Shown: positions 48,302 to 57,918, numbered from the stretch's first letter. The stretch: 64,000 nucleotides of DNA from Hymenobacter cellulosilyticus (GCF_022919215.1 NZ_CP095046.1:372001-436000); one strand, 5' to 3'. Notes: generated from the letters alone by a model not told the origin. Made by a program: numbers and translations.

Positions 48302-49231
48302 TTAAGCACCTTTCATAATGCCGGCACGCACCAGGTTGCTTACAAGACGGGTTTGCACGTCGCCGGTACCGGTTTCGGCGCCGGTGGGCAGCGGGGCGCC
48401 CGTGATACGCTCGTAGATATCGAGGTAGCGGCGGGTGGCTTCGGCAGAAACCTCGGGGGTGAGGGCGCGGGGATACTGGCCGTCCTGCTTGTTGGCAATC
48501 AGCCACTGGCGCACGTACTCCTTGTCCATCTGCTCGGCCGTCTCGGGGTTCTGGGCGTAGTCCGCGGCGCTCCAGAACCGCGACGAGTCGGGCGTGTGGA
48601 TTTCGTCAATCAGAATCAGCTCCCCGTTCAGCAAACCAAACTCGTACTTAGTGTCCACCAGGATAATGCCGCGTTCCGCCATCCAGACCGATGCGAAGTT
48701 GAACAGCTCCAAAGACTTGATGCGCATCTTGGCGTAGAGCTCCGCCGACACCCAGCCTTCCGACACGAGGTTATCCGGCGTAATCTCACGGTCCGACTCC
48801 TCCTTGGTCGTCGGCGTCACGATGGGCTCGGGGAATTGCTGGTGCTTGGTCAGGCCGTCGGGCACGGTTACGCCCGAGAAGGTGCGCTGGCCCTGCTGGT
48901 AGCCGCGCAGCATCGAGCCCGTGAGGTAGTTCCGCACCACCATCTCGACCCGAATCGGCTCGGCTTCCTTGGCCAGCGTCACGTTCGGGTCGAGCAGGCT
49001 GATAACGTGGTTGGGGATGATGTGCTGGGTTTTGTCGAACCAGAAAGCAGCCAGCCCGTTGAGCACCGCGCCTTTGTGGGCCACGGGTGTTTCCAGCACC
49101 GAGTCAAACGCCGAGAGGCGGTCCGTTACCACGATGAGCCGCTCACCGGAAGGAGCACGGTACGAGTCACGAACCTTGCCGCGGTGCAGCAGCTCGAGCT
49201 GAGGAGTATCGAAGTGGTTGAGGGTGTTCAT
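48302..49231 (-). CDS. purC: Phosphoribosylaminoimidazolesuccinocarboxamide synthase
   Basis: 309 aa. HRGKVRDSYRAPSGERLIVVTDRLSAFD, VVRNYLTGSMLRGYQQG, VDTKYEFGLLNGELILIDEIHTPDSSRFW and DKEYVRQWL are PurC motifs. It makes SAICAR from CAIR and aspartate. Intact; a 13-nt gap precedes the next gene. Confidence 0.97.
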   Translation of the reverse strand: MNTLNHFDTPQLELLHRGKVRDSYRAPSGERLIVVTDRLSAFDSVLETPVAHKGAVLNGLAAFWFDKTQHIIPNHVISLLDPNVTLAKEAEPIRVEMVVRNYLTGSMLRGYQQGQRTFSGVTVPDGLTKHQQFPEPIVTPTTKEESDREITPDNLVSEGWVSAELYAKMRIKSLELFNFASVWMAERGIILVDTKYEFGLLNGELILIDEIHTPDSSRFWSAADYAQNPETAEQMDKEYVRQWLIANKQDGQYPRALTPEVSAEATRRYLDIYERITGAPLPTGAETGTGDVQTRLVSNLVRAGIMKGA

Positions 49232-49277
49232 ATGGTGGCGTAGTCAACCGGTACGGCCGGCGGAATGCGGGGGTGTC

Positions 49278-50318
49278 TTAGGATGAAAGCTGGCTGGTTT
49301 CGGGCTGAGCTACGGCTGCCTGCCGCTGGCTTTGCACGTGCGCCACGATGTTGCGGAACAGCTTGAGCCCGTCGCCTTCCTCACTCAGATTCGGGTTTTG
49401 GCGCTTGCGCCGGGCCCAGTCGGGGTGGTTGTAGAGCGACAGAAACGCCTCCGGGTGGGGCATCAGCCCGAACACCTGCCCGGTGGTGTCGGTCAGGCCG
49501 GCGCAGTTCAGGTCGGCACCGTTGGGGTTGTGCGGGTACACGTCGGTGGGCGAGCCGTCGTAGTCGGTGTAAGCCAAGCAGTTCAAGGCCCGGGCTTCGA
49601 TTTCGGCCAGGGTTTCTTCGCCTTTGATAATGAGGCGGCCTTCGCCGTGGCGCACGGGTACTTCCAGCGAGTCAATGCCCTTCAGGAAAGGCGAGTTCGA
49701 CTCAGGGTTGACTTTGAGGCGCACCCAGCGGTCCTCGTAGCGGCCCGAGGCGTTGTGGGTCAGGGTTACTTCCGGCGTCACGTCGCCGCCCAGGTTGGGC
49801 AACAGGCCCAGCTTAACCAATACCTGGAAGCCGTTGCAGATGCCCATCACGAACTTGCCATTGGCAATAAACTGCCGGATTTCGTCGAGTAGGGTGCGGC
49901 CCTCGGCGTTTTTGCGGTGGCGCAGCTTGTTGGCCAGCACCACGCCCGAGCCCAGGTCGTCGCCGAACGAGAAGCCGCCGGGGAAGTTGAGGATGTCGTA
50001 GTCGTGGATGCTGACGTGGCCGTGCATTACCTCGTTGAGGTGCACAATGGTCGCTTCGGCGCCGGCCAGGCGGTAAGCGGCGGCGTACTCTTCCTCGCAG
50101 TTAATGCCGAAGCCGGTCAGAATCAGGGCCTGTACCGGTTGCTTGGCCTGGGCTTGGGCGCTGCCGTGCAGGGGTTCGGTGCTTTCGTGGCCGCCGTCGA
50201 TACTCTTGTAGCCGAGCACGGTCACGGTCCCGTCAGCGTTGGTGTGCGCGGGGCCGGTTTCGTCGCGCTGCGGCTGGGGCGGCACGTTCAAATCAGGAAA
50301 CAGGGGTTTCTCGTTCAT
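49278..50318 (-). CDS. purQ: FGAM synthase, glutaminase subunit
   Basis: 346 aa, larger than the usual 230. An N-terminal extension (1-70, low-complexity) precedes the class I glutaminase with GFGINCEEEYAAAYRLAGA, NFPGGFSFGDDLGSGVVLA, nucleophile in GICNGFQVL and LMPHPEAFLS. ATG 50318 lies 2 nt past the purL stop. The split PurL/PurQ pair is equivalent to the fused PurL of proteobacteria. Confidence 0.93.
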   Translation of the reverse strand: MNEKPLFPDLNVPPQPQRDETGPAHTNADGTVTVLGYKSIDGGHESTEPLHGSAQAQAKQPVQALILTGFGINCEEEYAAAYRLAGAEATIVHLNEVMHGHVSIHDYDILNFPGGFSFGDDLGSGVVLANKLRHRKNAEGRTLLDEIRQFIANGKFVMGICNGFQVLVKLGLLPNLGGDVTPEVTLTHNASGRYEDRWVRLKVNPESNSPFLKGIDSLEVPVRHGEGRLIIKGEETLAEIEARALNCLAYTDYDGSPTDVYPHNPNGADLNCAGLTDTTGQVFGLMPHPEAFLSLYNHPDWARRKRQNPNLSEEGDGLKLFRNIVAHVQSQRQAAVAQPETSQLSS

Positions 50319-50320
50319 TT

Positions 50321-53300
50321 CTAGTGCGCTGCTTCGTGCTGGCCGAAGCCGATAATTCTGTTCACGGGCCCGTTGGTCCACTCATGGCGCAAAGCCGCGG
50401 TATCAGCCGATAAAACGGTTTGTCCGTTGTGGCGCACCGTCAGCTGCCCGGCCGGCGTCACCACGCCGAGGCGGGTAGCGCGGGGGCCAAAGTGCTGCTC
50501 GAAAGCCGTTACATCTTCCGGAGCCACGGTGGCTACAAAGCGGGAGTGCGACTCGGAAAACAGCTGTACGTGTACGGGCAGACCTTCCGGCAACTCGATG
50601 GCAGCGCCAAAGCCGTAGCCAAACGTGGCTTCGGCCAGGGCCACGGCCAGGCCACCATCCGACAAGTCGTGGCAGGACTGAATCAGGCCCTGGTCGTTGG
50701 CCTGGCCCATGAGGGTGTACAACGTTTTAGCTTCCTCGAAACGCACTTTGGGCACGTTGGCGCCTAGCTCGCCGAAGAGCTGGTAGAACTCCGAGCCGCC
50801 CAACTCGTCGTAGGTTTCGCCCAGCAGATACACCACGTCGTCGGCTTGCTTGAAGTCGGAGGTAATGGTGCGGCGCACGTCCTCGATTTTGGCGGTCATG
50901 GAGTACAGCACCGTGGGCGGAACGGAAATCTTCACGCCGTCGGCCTTGAAGTCGTTCTTCATCGAGTCCTTGCCCGAAGTCAGCGGGATGCAGTAGGCCG
51001 CCGTGGCGTCGCGCAGGGCCTGACACATGCGCACCAGCTTGGCCAGCTTGTGCTTGCCATCGGGGTTGGTGGCGGGGTCGTAGACCGAGTCGGGTACGCA
51101 GAAATTGTCGTTCACCGACCAGAAGTTGCCGTCGCCGTACGTGAGGTTAGGCAGCTTCCCTCCCACCGCTACTATCTGGCGCACGGCTTCATCAAAGGCG
51201 CCGGCCGACATATCATAGGCATCCAGGTCGCCGAAGCGGGGCAGAATGCCGTTGCTCACGGCCACGCCTTCCCACGACTCAAAGTTAAAGCGCACCACGG
51301 CAGCATCCTGCGGGGCCTGCCCGGTTGCGCCCATTAGCGGCTTGATAATCGTGCGGCCCTTCACCTCATGGTCATACTGCCGGATAACTGATTCGCGGGA
51401 GCAGATGTTGAGGCTGCCCAGCAAACGACTCAGCACGTCGGTATAATCGAGGTCGGCGGGCAACGCGGGTTCCTGAGCCGTGGGTTTGGTCCACTCGGCT
51501 TCCAGCACTTTGCGGGGCACGCCGTTGTGCAGGAACTCCATGTCGATGCGCGCCACCGACTCCCCATCAAAGCGCACGTCGAGGCTGCCATCGGCAGTGA
51601 AGTAACCGATGTCGGTCAGCTCCACTTCCATTTCCCGGCCCAGAGCCAGCAGCTCGTCCATTTTTGCGGGCTCTACGGCCAGAGAGAAACGCTCCTGCGA
51701 CTCTGACACGAAGATTTCCCAGGGCCGCAGACCAGGATATTTCAGCGGCACTTTCTCCAATTCCACTACCGCGCCGCCGCTGATAGTAGCCAGCTCACCA
51801 ATGGACGAAGACAAGCCGCCCGCGCCGTTGTCGGTGCTGCACTTAATCAGGCCGCGCCGCGTGGCCAGGATCAGGAAGTCCATGGCCAGCTTCTGGGTGA
51901 TGGGCGAGCCAATCTGCACGGCCGTGGCGGGCGAGGTTTCGTCGAGCTCAATACTGGAGAAAGTTGCGCCGTGGATGCCGTCCTTGCCCACCCGGCCCCC
52001 AGCCATGATGATGCGGTCCTGGGCGTCGATTTTCTTTTCCCAGGAGTCGAGGCCGGCCAGCTGCATGGGCATTACGGCGCCAGTACCGCAGTACACCAAC
52101 GGCTTGCCGGCGTAGCGGTCATCGAACACAATGGCCCCGTTCACGGTCGGCACGCCCGACTTGTTGCCGCCATCTTCAATGCCCTTGCGCACGCCTTCAA
52201 AAATGCGGCGCGGGTGCAGTTGGTTGCTCAGCAAGGTGCCGTTAAACTCGGGGTTGCCGAAGCAGAGCACGTTGGTATTGAAGAGCAGCTTCGCGCCCCC
52301 GATGCCAGTCGCCAGCGGGTCGCGGTTGTTGCCCAGAATGCCGGTAATAGCTCCGCCGTAAGGGTCAATGGCCGAGGGCGAGTTGTGGGTTTCGACTTTC
52401 CATACGAACAGCGACTCGGGGTTGATGCGCACGGCCCCGGCGTTGTCGCTGAACACCTTAATTAGCCAGTCGTTGCCGTTGGCCCGCAGCTGCCGGTCAA
52501 CTTCCGAGGTAGCGTTTTTGATGTAGGTTTTAAACAGGGAGTCTACTTCAAACTCCTCGCCCGTGTCGGCATCCCGGTACTTAATGACGGCCGAAAACTC
52601 CTTGTGCTTGCAGTGCTCCGACCAGGTCTGGGCAATGATTTCCAGCTCGCAGTCGGTGGGGTCCTGGGGCAGGCCGGCGGCCTGGCGCTCAGCCTGAATG
52701 CTGGTGTAATGGTCGCGCACGGCGCGCATTTCCTCCAGGTTCAGGGCGTAGAGATTGTCCTTGGAAAGCTTCACCAGCTCTTCGTCTGACAAGCCCATCA
52801 GGCGCACGGTGTCCGTAATGGATTCGGCCCCACCGCCCGGCCGCGGCGTATAGTCGCGAATCTGGGCTATGGGGCCGACCTCGAAGCGGTTAATCATCTT
52901 GTTGCCGAGCAGATCTTCGGCTAGGCGGCGCAGACTACTCTCGGGCAGCTCCTGCTCCAGGAAGTAGAGTCGTTTGCTGAAAATGTGCTGGGTATGGGTG
53001 TCGAGCGGCTCGTTGAGAAAGTCGCCGAGGGCGTTCTGGGCCGATATGCCTTCGTCGTCGGTCACACCGGGCAGCTTGGCCACCAAGATGTAGCTCTTGT
53101 ATTCGGCGCCGTGGCGGAACTCGTCGAGGGCCACGTCGTGCAGCACCGGGTCCTGGAGGCAGTGGGTGGCGAAGTCGCGCAGTTGCTGATCCGTCACGGG
53201 GTAGCGCACCGTGTAGAGGGCGGTGCTTTGCACCCGGCCGGTAGTGAGGCCCAGGTGGCGGGAGGCAGCTTCGGCTACACGTTGGCCCTCGCCATCGTGT

Positions 53301-53347
53301 TGGCCGGGCTTGAGCAGAAGCTGAATGGTTCTTTGGGTAGAGTCCAA
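50321..53347 (-). CDS. purL: FGAM synthase, synthetase subunit (with PurS-like N-terminus)
   Basis: 1008 aa. N-terminal PurS-like region (1-150, LLLKPGQHDGEGQRVAEAASRHL), then QTWSEHCKHKEFSAVI, VWKVETHNSPSAIDPYGGAITGILGNNRD, IMAGGRVGKDGIHGATFSS, two synthetase-like halves and QSCHDLSDGGLAVALAE. Larger than the Gram-positive PurL (about 740 aa) because PurS-like and linker parts are included. Intact. Glutamine-dependent step 4 of purine synthesis with PurQ. Confidence 0.95.
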   Translation of the reverse strand: MDSTQRTIQLLLKPGQHDGEGQRVAEAASRHLGLTTGRVQSTALYTVRYPVTDQQLRDFATHCLQDPVLHDVALDEFRHGAEYKSYILVAKLPGVTDDEGISAQNALGDFLNEPLDTHTQHIFSKRLYFLEQELPESSLRRLAEDLLGNKMINRFEVGPIAQIRDYTPRPGGGAESITDTVRLMGLSDEELVKLSKDNLYALNLEEMRAVRDHYTSIQAERQAAGLPQDPTDCELEIIAQTWSEHCKHKEFSAVIKYRDADTGEEFEVDSLFKTYIKNATSEVDRQLRANGNDWLIKVFSDNAGAVRINPESLFVWKVETHNSPSAIDPYGGAITGILGNNRDPLATGIGGAKLLFNTNVLCFGNPEFNGTLLSNQLHPRRIFEGVRKGIEDGGNKSGVPTVNGAIVFDDRYAGKPLVYCGTGAVMPMQLAGLDSWEKKIDAQDRIIMAGGRVGKDGIHGATFSSIELDETSPATAVQIGSPITQKLAMDFLILATRRGLIKCSTDNGAGGLSSSIGELATISGGAVVELEKVPLKYPGLRPWEIFVSESQERFSLAVEPAKMDELLALGREMEVELTDIGYFTADGSLDVRFDGESVARIDMEFLHNGVPRKVLEAEWTKPTAQEPALPADLDYTDVLSRLLGSLNICSRESVIRQYDHEVKGRTIIKPLMGATGQAPQDAAVVRFNFESWEGVAVSNGILPRFGDLDAYDMSAGAFDEAVRQIVAVGGKLPNLTYGDGNFWSVNDNFCVPDSVYDPATNPDGKHKLAKLVRMCQALRDATAAYCIPLTSGKDSMKNDFKADGVKISVPPTVLYSMTAKIEDVRRTITSDFKQADDVVYLLGETYDELGGSEFYQLFGELGANVPKVRFEEAKTLYTLMGQANDQGLIQSCHDLSDGGLAVALAEATFGYGFGAAIELPEGLPVHVQLFSESHSRFVATVAPEDVTAFEQHFGPRATRLGVVTPAGQLTVRHNGQTVLSADTAALRHEWTNGPVNRIIGFGQHEAAH

Positions 53348-53471
53348 AAGAGGGAGGTTTGTCTATTTTTCGGGTTTCCCACGCGCGGCAAAATCACCGC
53401 CGTGAGGAAGCATACCCGCGCAGGGTACGCCGAAAATGCCTTGCCGCAGCGCCGGTTGCGCCGCAGTAGGT

Positions 53472-54085
53472 TTAAGAAAACGCTTTATCGGGCCGACTGC
53501 CCGGTTTTACCACCGGAATACCTGCCCGGCACAGCGGGCAATCATCGGGTGCGTAGGTAGCCGCCGTTACCGGCAGCAGGGCAAAGTTCGGAAAAGAAAG
53601 TGAAGCTTGCCCACCCGTGCGGTCAATTAAACTGGCGACTGCCAAAACTTTTGCACCCAGCCCTTCCAGCACCCGGGCTACCTCGTTGGTGCTCTTGCCG
53701 GTAGTTACCACGTCTTCGGCAATAATAATTTTCTGGCCCGGCTCCACCGTAAAGCCCCGGCGTAGGGTCATCTGGCCGGTATCATCCCGCTCGGTAAAGA
53801 TGCCGGGCACGCCCAGCTGCCGGGCCAGCTCGTAGCCAATGACTACCCCGCCCATGGCCGGACCTACTACCACATCAGGTTGCAAACCGGCCTGCTGAAT
53901 CTGCCGGGCCAGCTCGGCCGCGGCCGGGCCGCCAGGTCGGGCCGGCGCAGAAACCGGGCGCATTGCACGTAGGTATCGGAGTGCAGACCCGAGGACAGGC
54001 GGAAGTGGCCGCGCAATAGCGCGTCTTCCTGGAGCAGCTGTTGCTCCAGAGTTTCAGAAGTCAGGGAAGTTTGGGAGGAAGTCAT
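53472..54085 (-). CDS. pyrE: Orotate phosphoribosyltransferase, frameshifted
   Basis: Repaired length about 204 aa. N-terminal [30 protein letters not shown] and C-terminal [57 protein letters not shown] (PRPP site) are OPRT signatures. The frames part near 53926, in a GC-rich stretch; one added C gives [13 protein letters not shown]. Converts orotate to OMP, feeding pyrF. The end carries a zinc-ribbon-like [11 protein letters not shown]. Confidence 0.92.
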
Positions 54086-54091
54086 TAATGC

Positions 54092-54412
54092 TTATTCGGG
54101 GCCTGCGGATGAAATTACAATTCGTTCTGAGCCTACTCTTAATGCCAGCAGAAGGTCCATTGCTTCCGCATCTGCTGCCACAATCAAAAGCTGATATGAT
54201 TCTGCACTGCCGGTTATGTCAATCGTTTCAAGCTGGGTAACTCGCAGACTCAGCGACGTAGACCGGTTAAAGGGAATCTGAACATACCATTGTTCCTGAA
54301 CTTCGCCTTCGATCAGCTGCCCAATGATATAGAACTCGTTTCGGCGCCTTATAGCGAAGCTGTCTATTGCCTGAAAAAGGCCACGATTAGTATCAACAGG
54401 ACTGTTTTCCAT
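54092..54412 (-). CDS. Small EF-Tu-domain-2-like barrel protein in pyr operon
   Basis: 106 aa, family not firmly recognised. IDSFAIRRRNEFYIIGQLIEGEVQEQWYVQIPF and LSLRVTQLETIDI follow the domain-2 barrel pattern and resemble the protein at 40646-40927. It begins immediately after the pyrF stop and ends 6 nt before pyrE, so it is tightly co-transcribed with pyrimidine genes. No signal or TM segment. Function unknown. Confidence 0.7.
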   Translation of the reverse strand: MENSPVDTNRGLFQAIDSFAIRRRNEFYIIGQLIEGEVQEQWYVQIPFNRSTSLSLRVTQLETIDITGSAESYQLLIVAADAEAMDLLLALRVGSERIVISSAGPE

Positions 54413-55186
54413 TTATATCCACGAAGGAACGGCAGTAGGTCGGAACGTATTGATCTGCTCCACCAGTTCCCGCGCCGCGGCACCAGCATCAGCGGCCTGC
54501 CACAAGGCGCGTGACGTATTGATAAGCACTCCGGAGCCATCCGGCCGCAGACCAGCCCGCAGCGTGGCTTGCAAATCACCGCCCTGGGCACCTACGCCGG
54601 GCACCAGAAACCACTGCTGCGGGCTAAGGCTGCGCATGCGGGCCACGGCCGAGGCGTTGGTGGCACCTACTACCAAGCCAATACCGCTGTGCTCTTCGTC
54701 AAGCTTGCGGGCTACTTGGGCGGCACAGTCGCTAAGGTAGCCGCCGCGGGTGAGGGCCACGTCTTGCAGGGAATGCACCGGCTTATTACTCGTTTTGGCC
54801 AGCACAAATACCATCTTGCCAGGCCGGGCGAAGGGCACAATGGCGTCGTCGCCCATGTAGGGGTTTACCGTCACGGCGTCGGCTCCAATGACGTCGTAAG
54901 CAAAGCGGGCGTAGTGGTCGGCGGTGTTGGCAATGTCGCCGAACTTGCCGTCCAGAATCACCGGAATGCTTTCCGGAATGCGCTGCACCGTTTCGCGCAG
55001 GAGCTTCACTCCGTCTTCCCGGCTCAGAAAGAAGGCTAGGTTAGGCTTGAAGGCTGCCGCGTACGGGCTGGTCTGGTCGATGACTTCGGCCAGACGGCGG
55101 GCTACCTGCTGGTCGTCGCCGGTGGGGTCGAGGCCCACGCAGAGCAAGGAGTTGGCCTGCTGGACGCGTTGAATGAGCTTTTCCAT
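54413..55186 (-). CDS. pyrF: Orotidine 5'-phosphate decarboxylase
   Basis: 257 aa. SLLCVGLDPT, AFKPNLAFFL, PVILDGKFGDIANTADHYARFAYDV (catalytic D-K-D set), GVGAQGGDLQATL and SRALWQA are type 2 OMPDC motifs. Makes UMP from OMP. The TAA stop is directly followed by the next ATG. Confidence 0.96.
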   Translation of the reverse strand: MEKLIQRVQQANSLLCVGLDPTGDDQQVARRLAEVIDQTSPYAAAFKPNLAFFLSREDGVKLLRETVQRIPESIPVILDGKFGDIANTADHYARFAYDVIGADAVTVNPYMGDDAIVPFARPGKMVFVLAKTSNKPVHSLQDVALTRGGYLSDCAAQVARKLDEEHSGIGLVVGATNASAVARMRSLSPQQWFLVPGVGAQGGDLQATLRAGLRPDGSGVLINTSRALWQAADAGAAARELVEQINTFRPTAVPSWI

Positions 55187-55261
55187 GATGGGTGGGGAAG
55201 GCGAAAAACCAAAAATAGGTGGGAGAAAACAAAAGCGCCAGCCAGCTGAAACTCCTGCTTG

Positions 55262-56110
55262 CTACTGCAGGTTGGCCGTTACCAGATGGCTGCACTCGGC
55301 CGCCAGCCGGGCCGACAAACCCGGTTCGAGCCACTCGCCGCTGGCAATCTGCACGGCACTGGCACCGCAGCGCAGATAATCCGTGACGTGGCCCTGAGTG
55401 AAGATGCCGCCGGTACCGAAAATCGGGAGGGTAATGCGGGCATCGTGGGCCAGTTCCCACACGCAGCGCAGGGCCACCGGCCGCAGGGCTTCCCCGGATA
55501 AGCCGCCGACCAGGGGCTCCCCGGTAGCATCGTCGGGCAGGTGCAGGGCTTTCAGCACGTTGGTAGCGGCCAGGGCCGTAGCCCCGCCTTCCTGCGCGCC
55601 TAGGGCCAGGCCGCGGATGTGCTCGGGCCACGGCGGCAGCTTTACCACAATTATGGCAGTTGGTCCCAGCTCATTGCGCACGGCCTGGGTGGCTTCGCGC
55701 ACAAACTTGGCGTTGAGCTCAGCTCCCTTGCCGGTGTCGGGCTGGGCAATGTATACTTCCACGCCGGCAATCTGGGAGCCGACTTCGCGGGCCAGGAAGC
55801 GGGCAATTTTGCGAAACCCGGGAATGCCGGGCGCCGTGATGCTGACAAAGACCGGAACGCCGTAGCTGAGTAGGTGAGGCAGGTGCTCCTGCACCAGGAT
55901 TTCGGCGCTTTCGGTCCGCATGTTGGTGGCGTTGAGCAGGGTTTGCTCATTTACCTGCCAGATACCTTCCTCGTAAAGCCCGGGCTTGGGCTCCATCGTG
56001 ACGGTCCGGGTAAAAATAGCGCCTAGCCGCTCGTAGCCAGATCCATCCAGTTGCCACGGCGCCGCCGCCAGGCAGATGGGGTTTTGCAGAGTGAGGTTTC
56101 CTAGTTGCAT
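55262..56110 (-). CDS. pyrD: Dihydroorotate dehydrogenase-like (class 1)
   Basis: 282 aa. LGNLTLQNPICLAAAPW, RTVTMEPKPGLYEE, GVPVFVSITAPGIPGFRKIARFL, VVKLPPWPEHI (FMN Lys) and IFGTGGIFTQGHVTDYLRCGASAVQIAS are class 1 DHODH motifs. Conserved motif with the catalytic Cys/Ser is hard to assign. Might also be a related dihydropyrimidine dehydrogenase; the pyr context favours PyrD. First gene of the nucleotide cluster. Confidence 0.85.
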   Translation of the reverse strand: MQLGNLTLQNPICLAAAPWQLDGSGYERLGAIFTRTVTMEPKPGLYEEGIWQVNEQTLLNATNMRTESAEILVQEHLPHLLSYGVPVFVSITAPGIPGFRKIARFLAREVGSQIAGVEVYIAQPDTGKGAELNAKFVREATQAVRNELGPTAIIVVKLPPWPEHIRGLALGAQEGGATALAATNVLKALHLPDDATGEPLVGGLSGEALRPVALRCVWELAHDARITLPIFGTGGIFTQGHVTDYLRCGASAVQIASGEWLEPGLSARLAAECSHLVTANLQ

Positions 56111-56294
56111 GATTTGCTCGTTAAAGAAAGTTGCCGTCCAGAACTGACGGAGGATTCTGAACTGGGAACGGCAGCCTCCTTTTTCACCAAAAACCCACCG
56201 CGCCCTTACTCAGAACTTCCTCCGCCAGCTCAGGACGGCAGGTTATACGTTTCTTGAGGCTGCTGGTCTTCTGACGGATCAGCAGCCTTAAATG

Positions 56295-56324
56295 CAGAGC
56301 GCCCGGTAGTAGCCGGGCGCTCTG
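56295..56324. terminator. GC-rich hairpin
   Basis: CAGAGCGCCCGG / CCGGGCGCTCTG, 6-nt loop. It follows the small frameshifted gene on the minus strand and lies upstream of pyrD; terminator or attenuator. Confidence 0.55.
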
Positions 56325-56336
56325 AAAAGAGGTTAA

Positions 56337-56557
56337 CTAGATGACGTTGTCACGGTTGATAAGCGTGAAGAGCGTGTCGGTATTTTGGCAGGCGCTGGTT
56401 ATGCTCCCAATGTGAGGCAGGTTGTGAAGGGCCACGAAGCCTTCCGACTCCATGTACGTACGAGCGCCGCGGAACATGGCGGCCGTGCTCAGACCCACGT
56501 TGCGGGGGCGGCAGGAGCGGCGGCTACCATCTGCTGGGCGAAGGTCGGGTCGTTCAT
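56337..56557 (-). CDS. Small hypothetical protein, frameshifted
   Basis: About 73 aa if repaired, not recognised. N-terminus NDPTFAQQMVAAAP, then NVGLSTAAMFRGARTYMESE, FVALHNLPHIGSITSACQN and an end LINRDNVI. The break is at plus-strand GGGGG 56504-56508 (one added base). Continuity of both halves and a stop at 56337 followed by a hairpin support a real gene, but the call is tentative. It lies between the candidate RNA and pyrD. Confidence 0.45.
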
Positions 56558-56648
56558 GAGGGCTTACCAGTATGTGGACGTGAAGAGAAGAGTTGGAAAA
56601 CCTTAGGCGCAGACCGGCTCTAGCCCACCGGACGAACCTTCAGGCCAT

Positions 56649-56798
56649 AAAAAAACCGCTTCGGAAACCGGAGCGGTGAACGGGGCAAAAACCAGAAAAA
56701 TGAAGGAATCAACAGGGGCAACGACCTTTCGATCATCTCGCAGAACGCTCTTGCGGAAGGTTCCGCGCTCCATCAAATGCTGTTGATTGAGGTGAAGC
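56649..56798 (-). ncRNA. Candidate structured ncRNA, about 150 nt
   Basis: Minus-strand -7 box TACTTTTG (56805-56812), then a transcript that ends at stem CCGCTCCGG/CCGAAGCGG followed by T7 (56649-56655). AATCAACAG near the 5' end can pair with CTGTTGATT near the 3' end, closing a domain with an inner GCGGAA/TTCCGC hairpin. The general form is like 6S RNA, but no family was identified. The overlapping minus-strand ORF of 65 codons crosses the terminator and is not likely coding. Confidence 0.45.
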
Positions 56799-56817
56799 AC
56801 GTCGCAAAAGTACTACT

Positions 56818-56872
56818 TGTTACCAACCCTGCTCATTTGGTAACATTAAGTTTATGTTACCATAATGTTACC
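56818..56872. promoter_or_regulatory. Array of four TGTTACC half-sites
   Basis: TGTTACC at 56818-56824, 56855-56861 and 56866-56872, and inverted GGTAACA at 56839-56845, just upstream of the -7 box of the candidate RNA. The rest to 57295 is AT-rich, with a TATCTTTG -7-like box at 56996-57003. Confidence 0.5.
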
Positions 56873-57295
56873 TACTCTTCTTTTCTACTCATATTACCTG
56901 CTGCTATACCTTATTATATAGGCTACACAAAACATTGAATCCCAATTTTTTACTGAGTCATAAAAAAATGACCTGCTCATCTTAGCCGGGTTGCTTATCT
57001 TTGTCTGTTCCCAGCAAAATTCAAAATTTGTGATTTAGCAAATCAACATCTTTCATTGCAAAAGTCCAATTTATTGATCTTCTTAATGCTAGCTGCTTAC
57101 CAAGGGCTAGCAATGGGAGAACAAGCCAGGAATCAACGGAAAGATTCATCGTCATCATTTGCTTTCAAGCCAAGCTTTTCCGACCGATTCTTTTTATCTT
57201 AACGGACTACAACTGAGCGCCTCATAATTCTACTACTCCACCTAACCTCTTTGACTTCTGTCATATTTGTACTAACACTTCGCTTTACTACTCTC

Positions 57296-57867
57296 ATGAA
57301 AAAAGTGCTGTTTGGTTTGATGTTCGCCGGTCTGCTAGCTAGTGCTCCAGCAGCTGTGGCTCAGGTTTCTTCAGGAGCTTCCGTAAGCTACTCGGAGAAC
57401 GTGCTGGCAGAAGAGGTAGGCAAGGATGTGCTCTACAAGCGGGCCCTCGACTGGACTCAAAACCACTTTCCCTACGCTCCCAAGATGGGCGCTAAGTCGG
57501 ACGCGGCCACAGGGACGGTACGCATTACGGGCACGGGCAAGGTAAAGCCCGTGACTACGGCTGGTAAGGAGCAGGAGCATGTCATTCGCTTCGACTTCGT
57601 GTTCCGGGCTAGCGACAAAGGCTACGAGTACAGTGTGGGCTCGTTCCGCCTGGTGCCCGACCCCAGAAGCCCGACGAAACCGAGATGCTCAGCGACTATA
57701 TCACCCGCCTGGCCGCCGAGAAAAGCAATGGCAAGACCTTTAACGACCGGCGTGTAACGGCCCAGGCCAATAACATAGCCAGTGAAGCCGCCATGAGCTT
57801 CCGCTCCTTTATGAATACCATGCCCGCCGCCGAGGAAGGTGGAGTGGGCGTGCCCAGCGCTAACTAA
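57296..57867 (+). CDS. DUF4468-like secreted protein, frameshifted
   Basis: Repaired length about 190 aa. Signal peptide (MKKVLFGLMFAGLLASAPAAVAQ), then YKRALDWTQNHFPYAPK, TGTVRITGTGKVKP and IRFDFVFRASDKGYEYSVGSFRLVP, as in DUF4468 (TBP-like fold) proteins. The frame breaks at CCCC 57661-57664; one added C gives DPQKPDETEMLSDYITRL. Exported, function unknown. It is followed by its own terminator. Confidence 0.8.
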
Positions 57868-57884
57868 GAAACCAGCCAACGGCG

Positions 57885-57918
57885 AAAAAGCCCCTGACTA
57901 CGTGTCCGGGGCTTTTTT
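57885..57918. terminator. Bidirectional terminator
   Basis: AAAAGCCCCTGA / TCCGGGGCTTTT, between the DUF4468-like gene and the converging acyltransferase gene. Confidence 0.85.

Noticed and set aside
56603..56800. 65-codon minus-strand ORF
   Set aside because: It runs through a clear stem-plus-T7 terminator and fits a structured RNA better.
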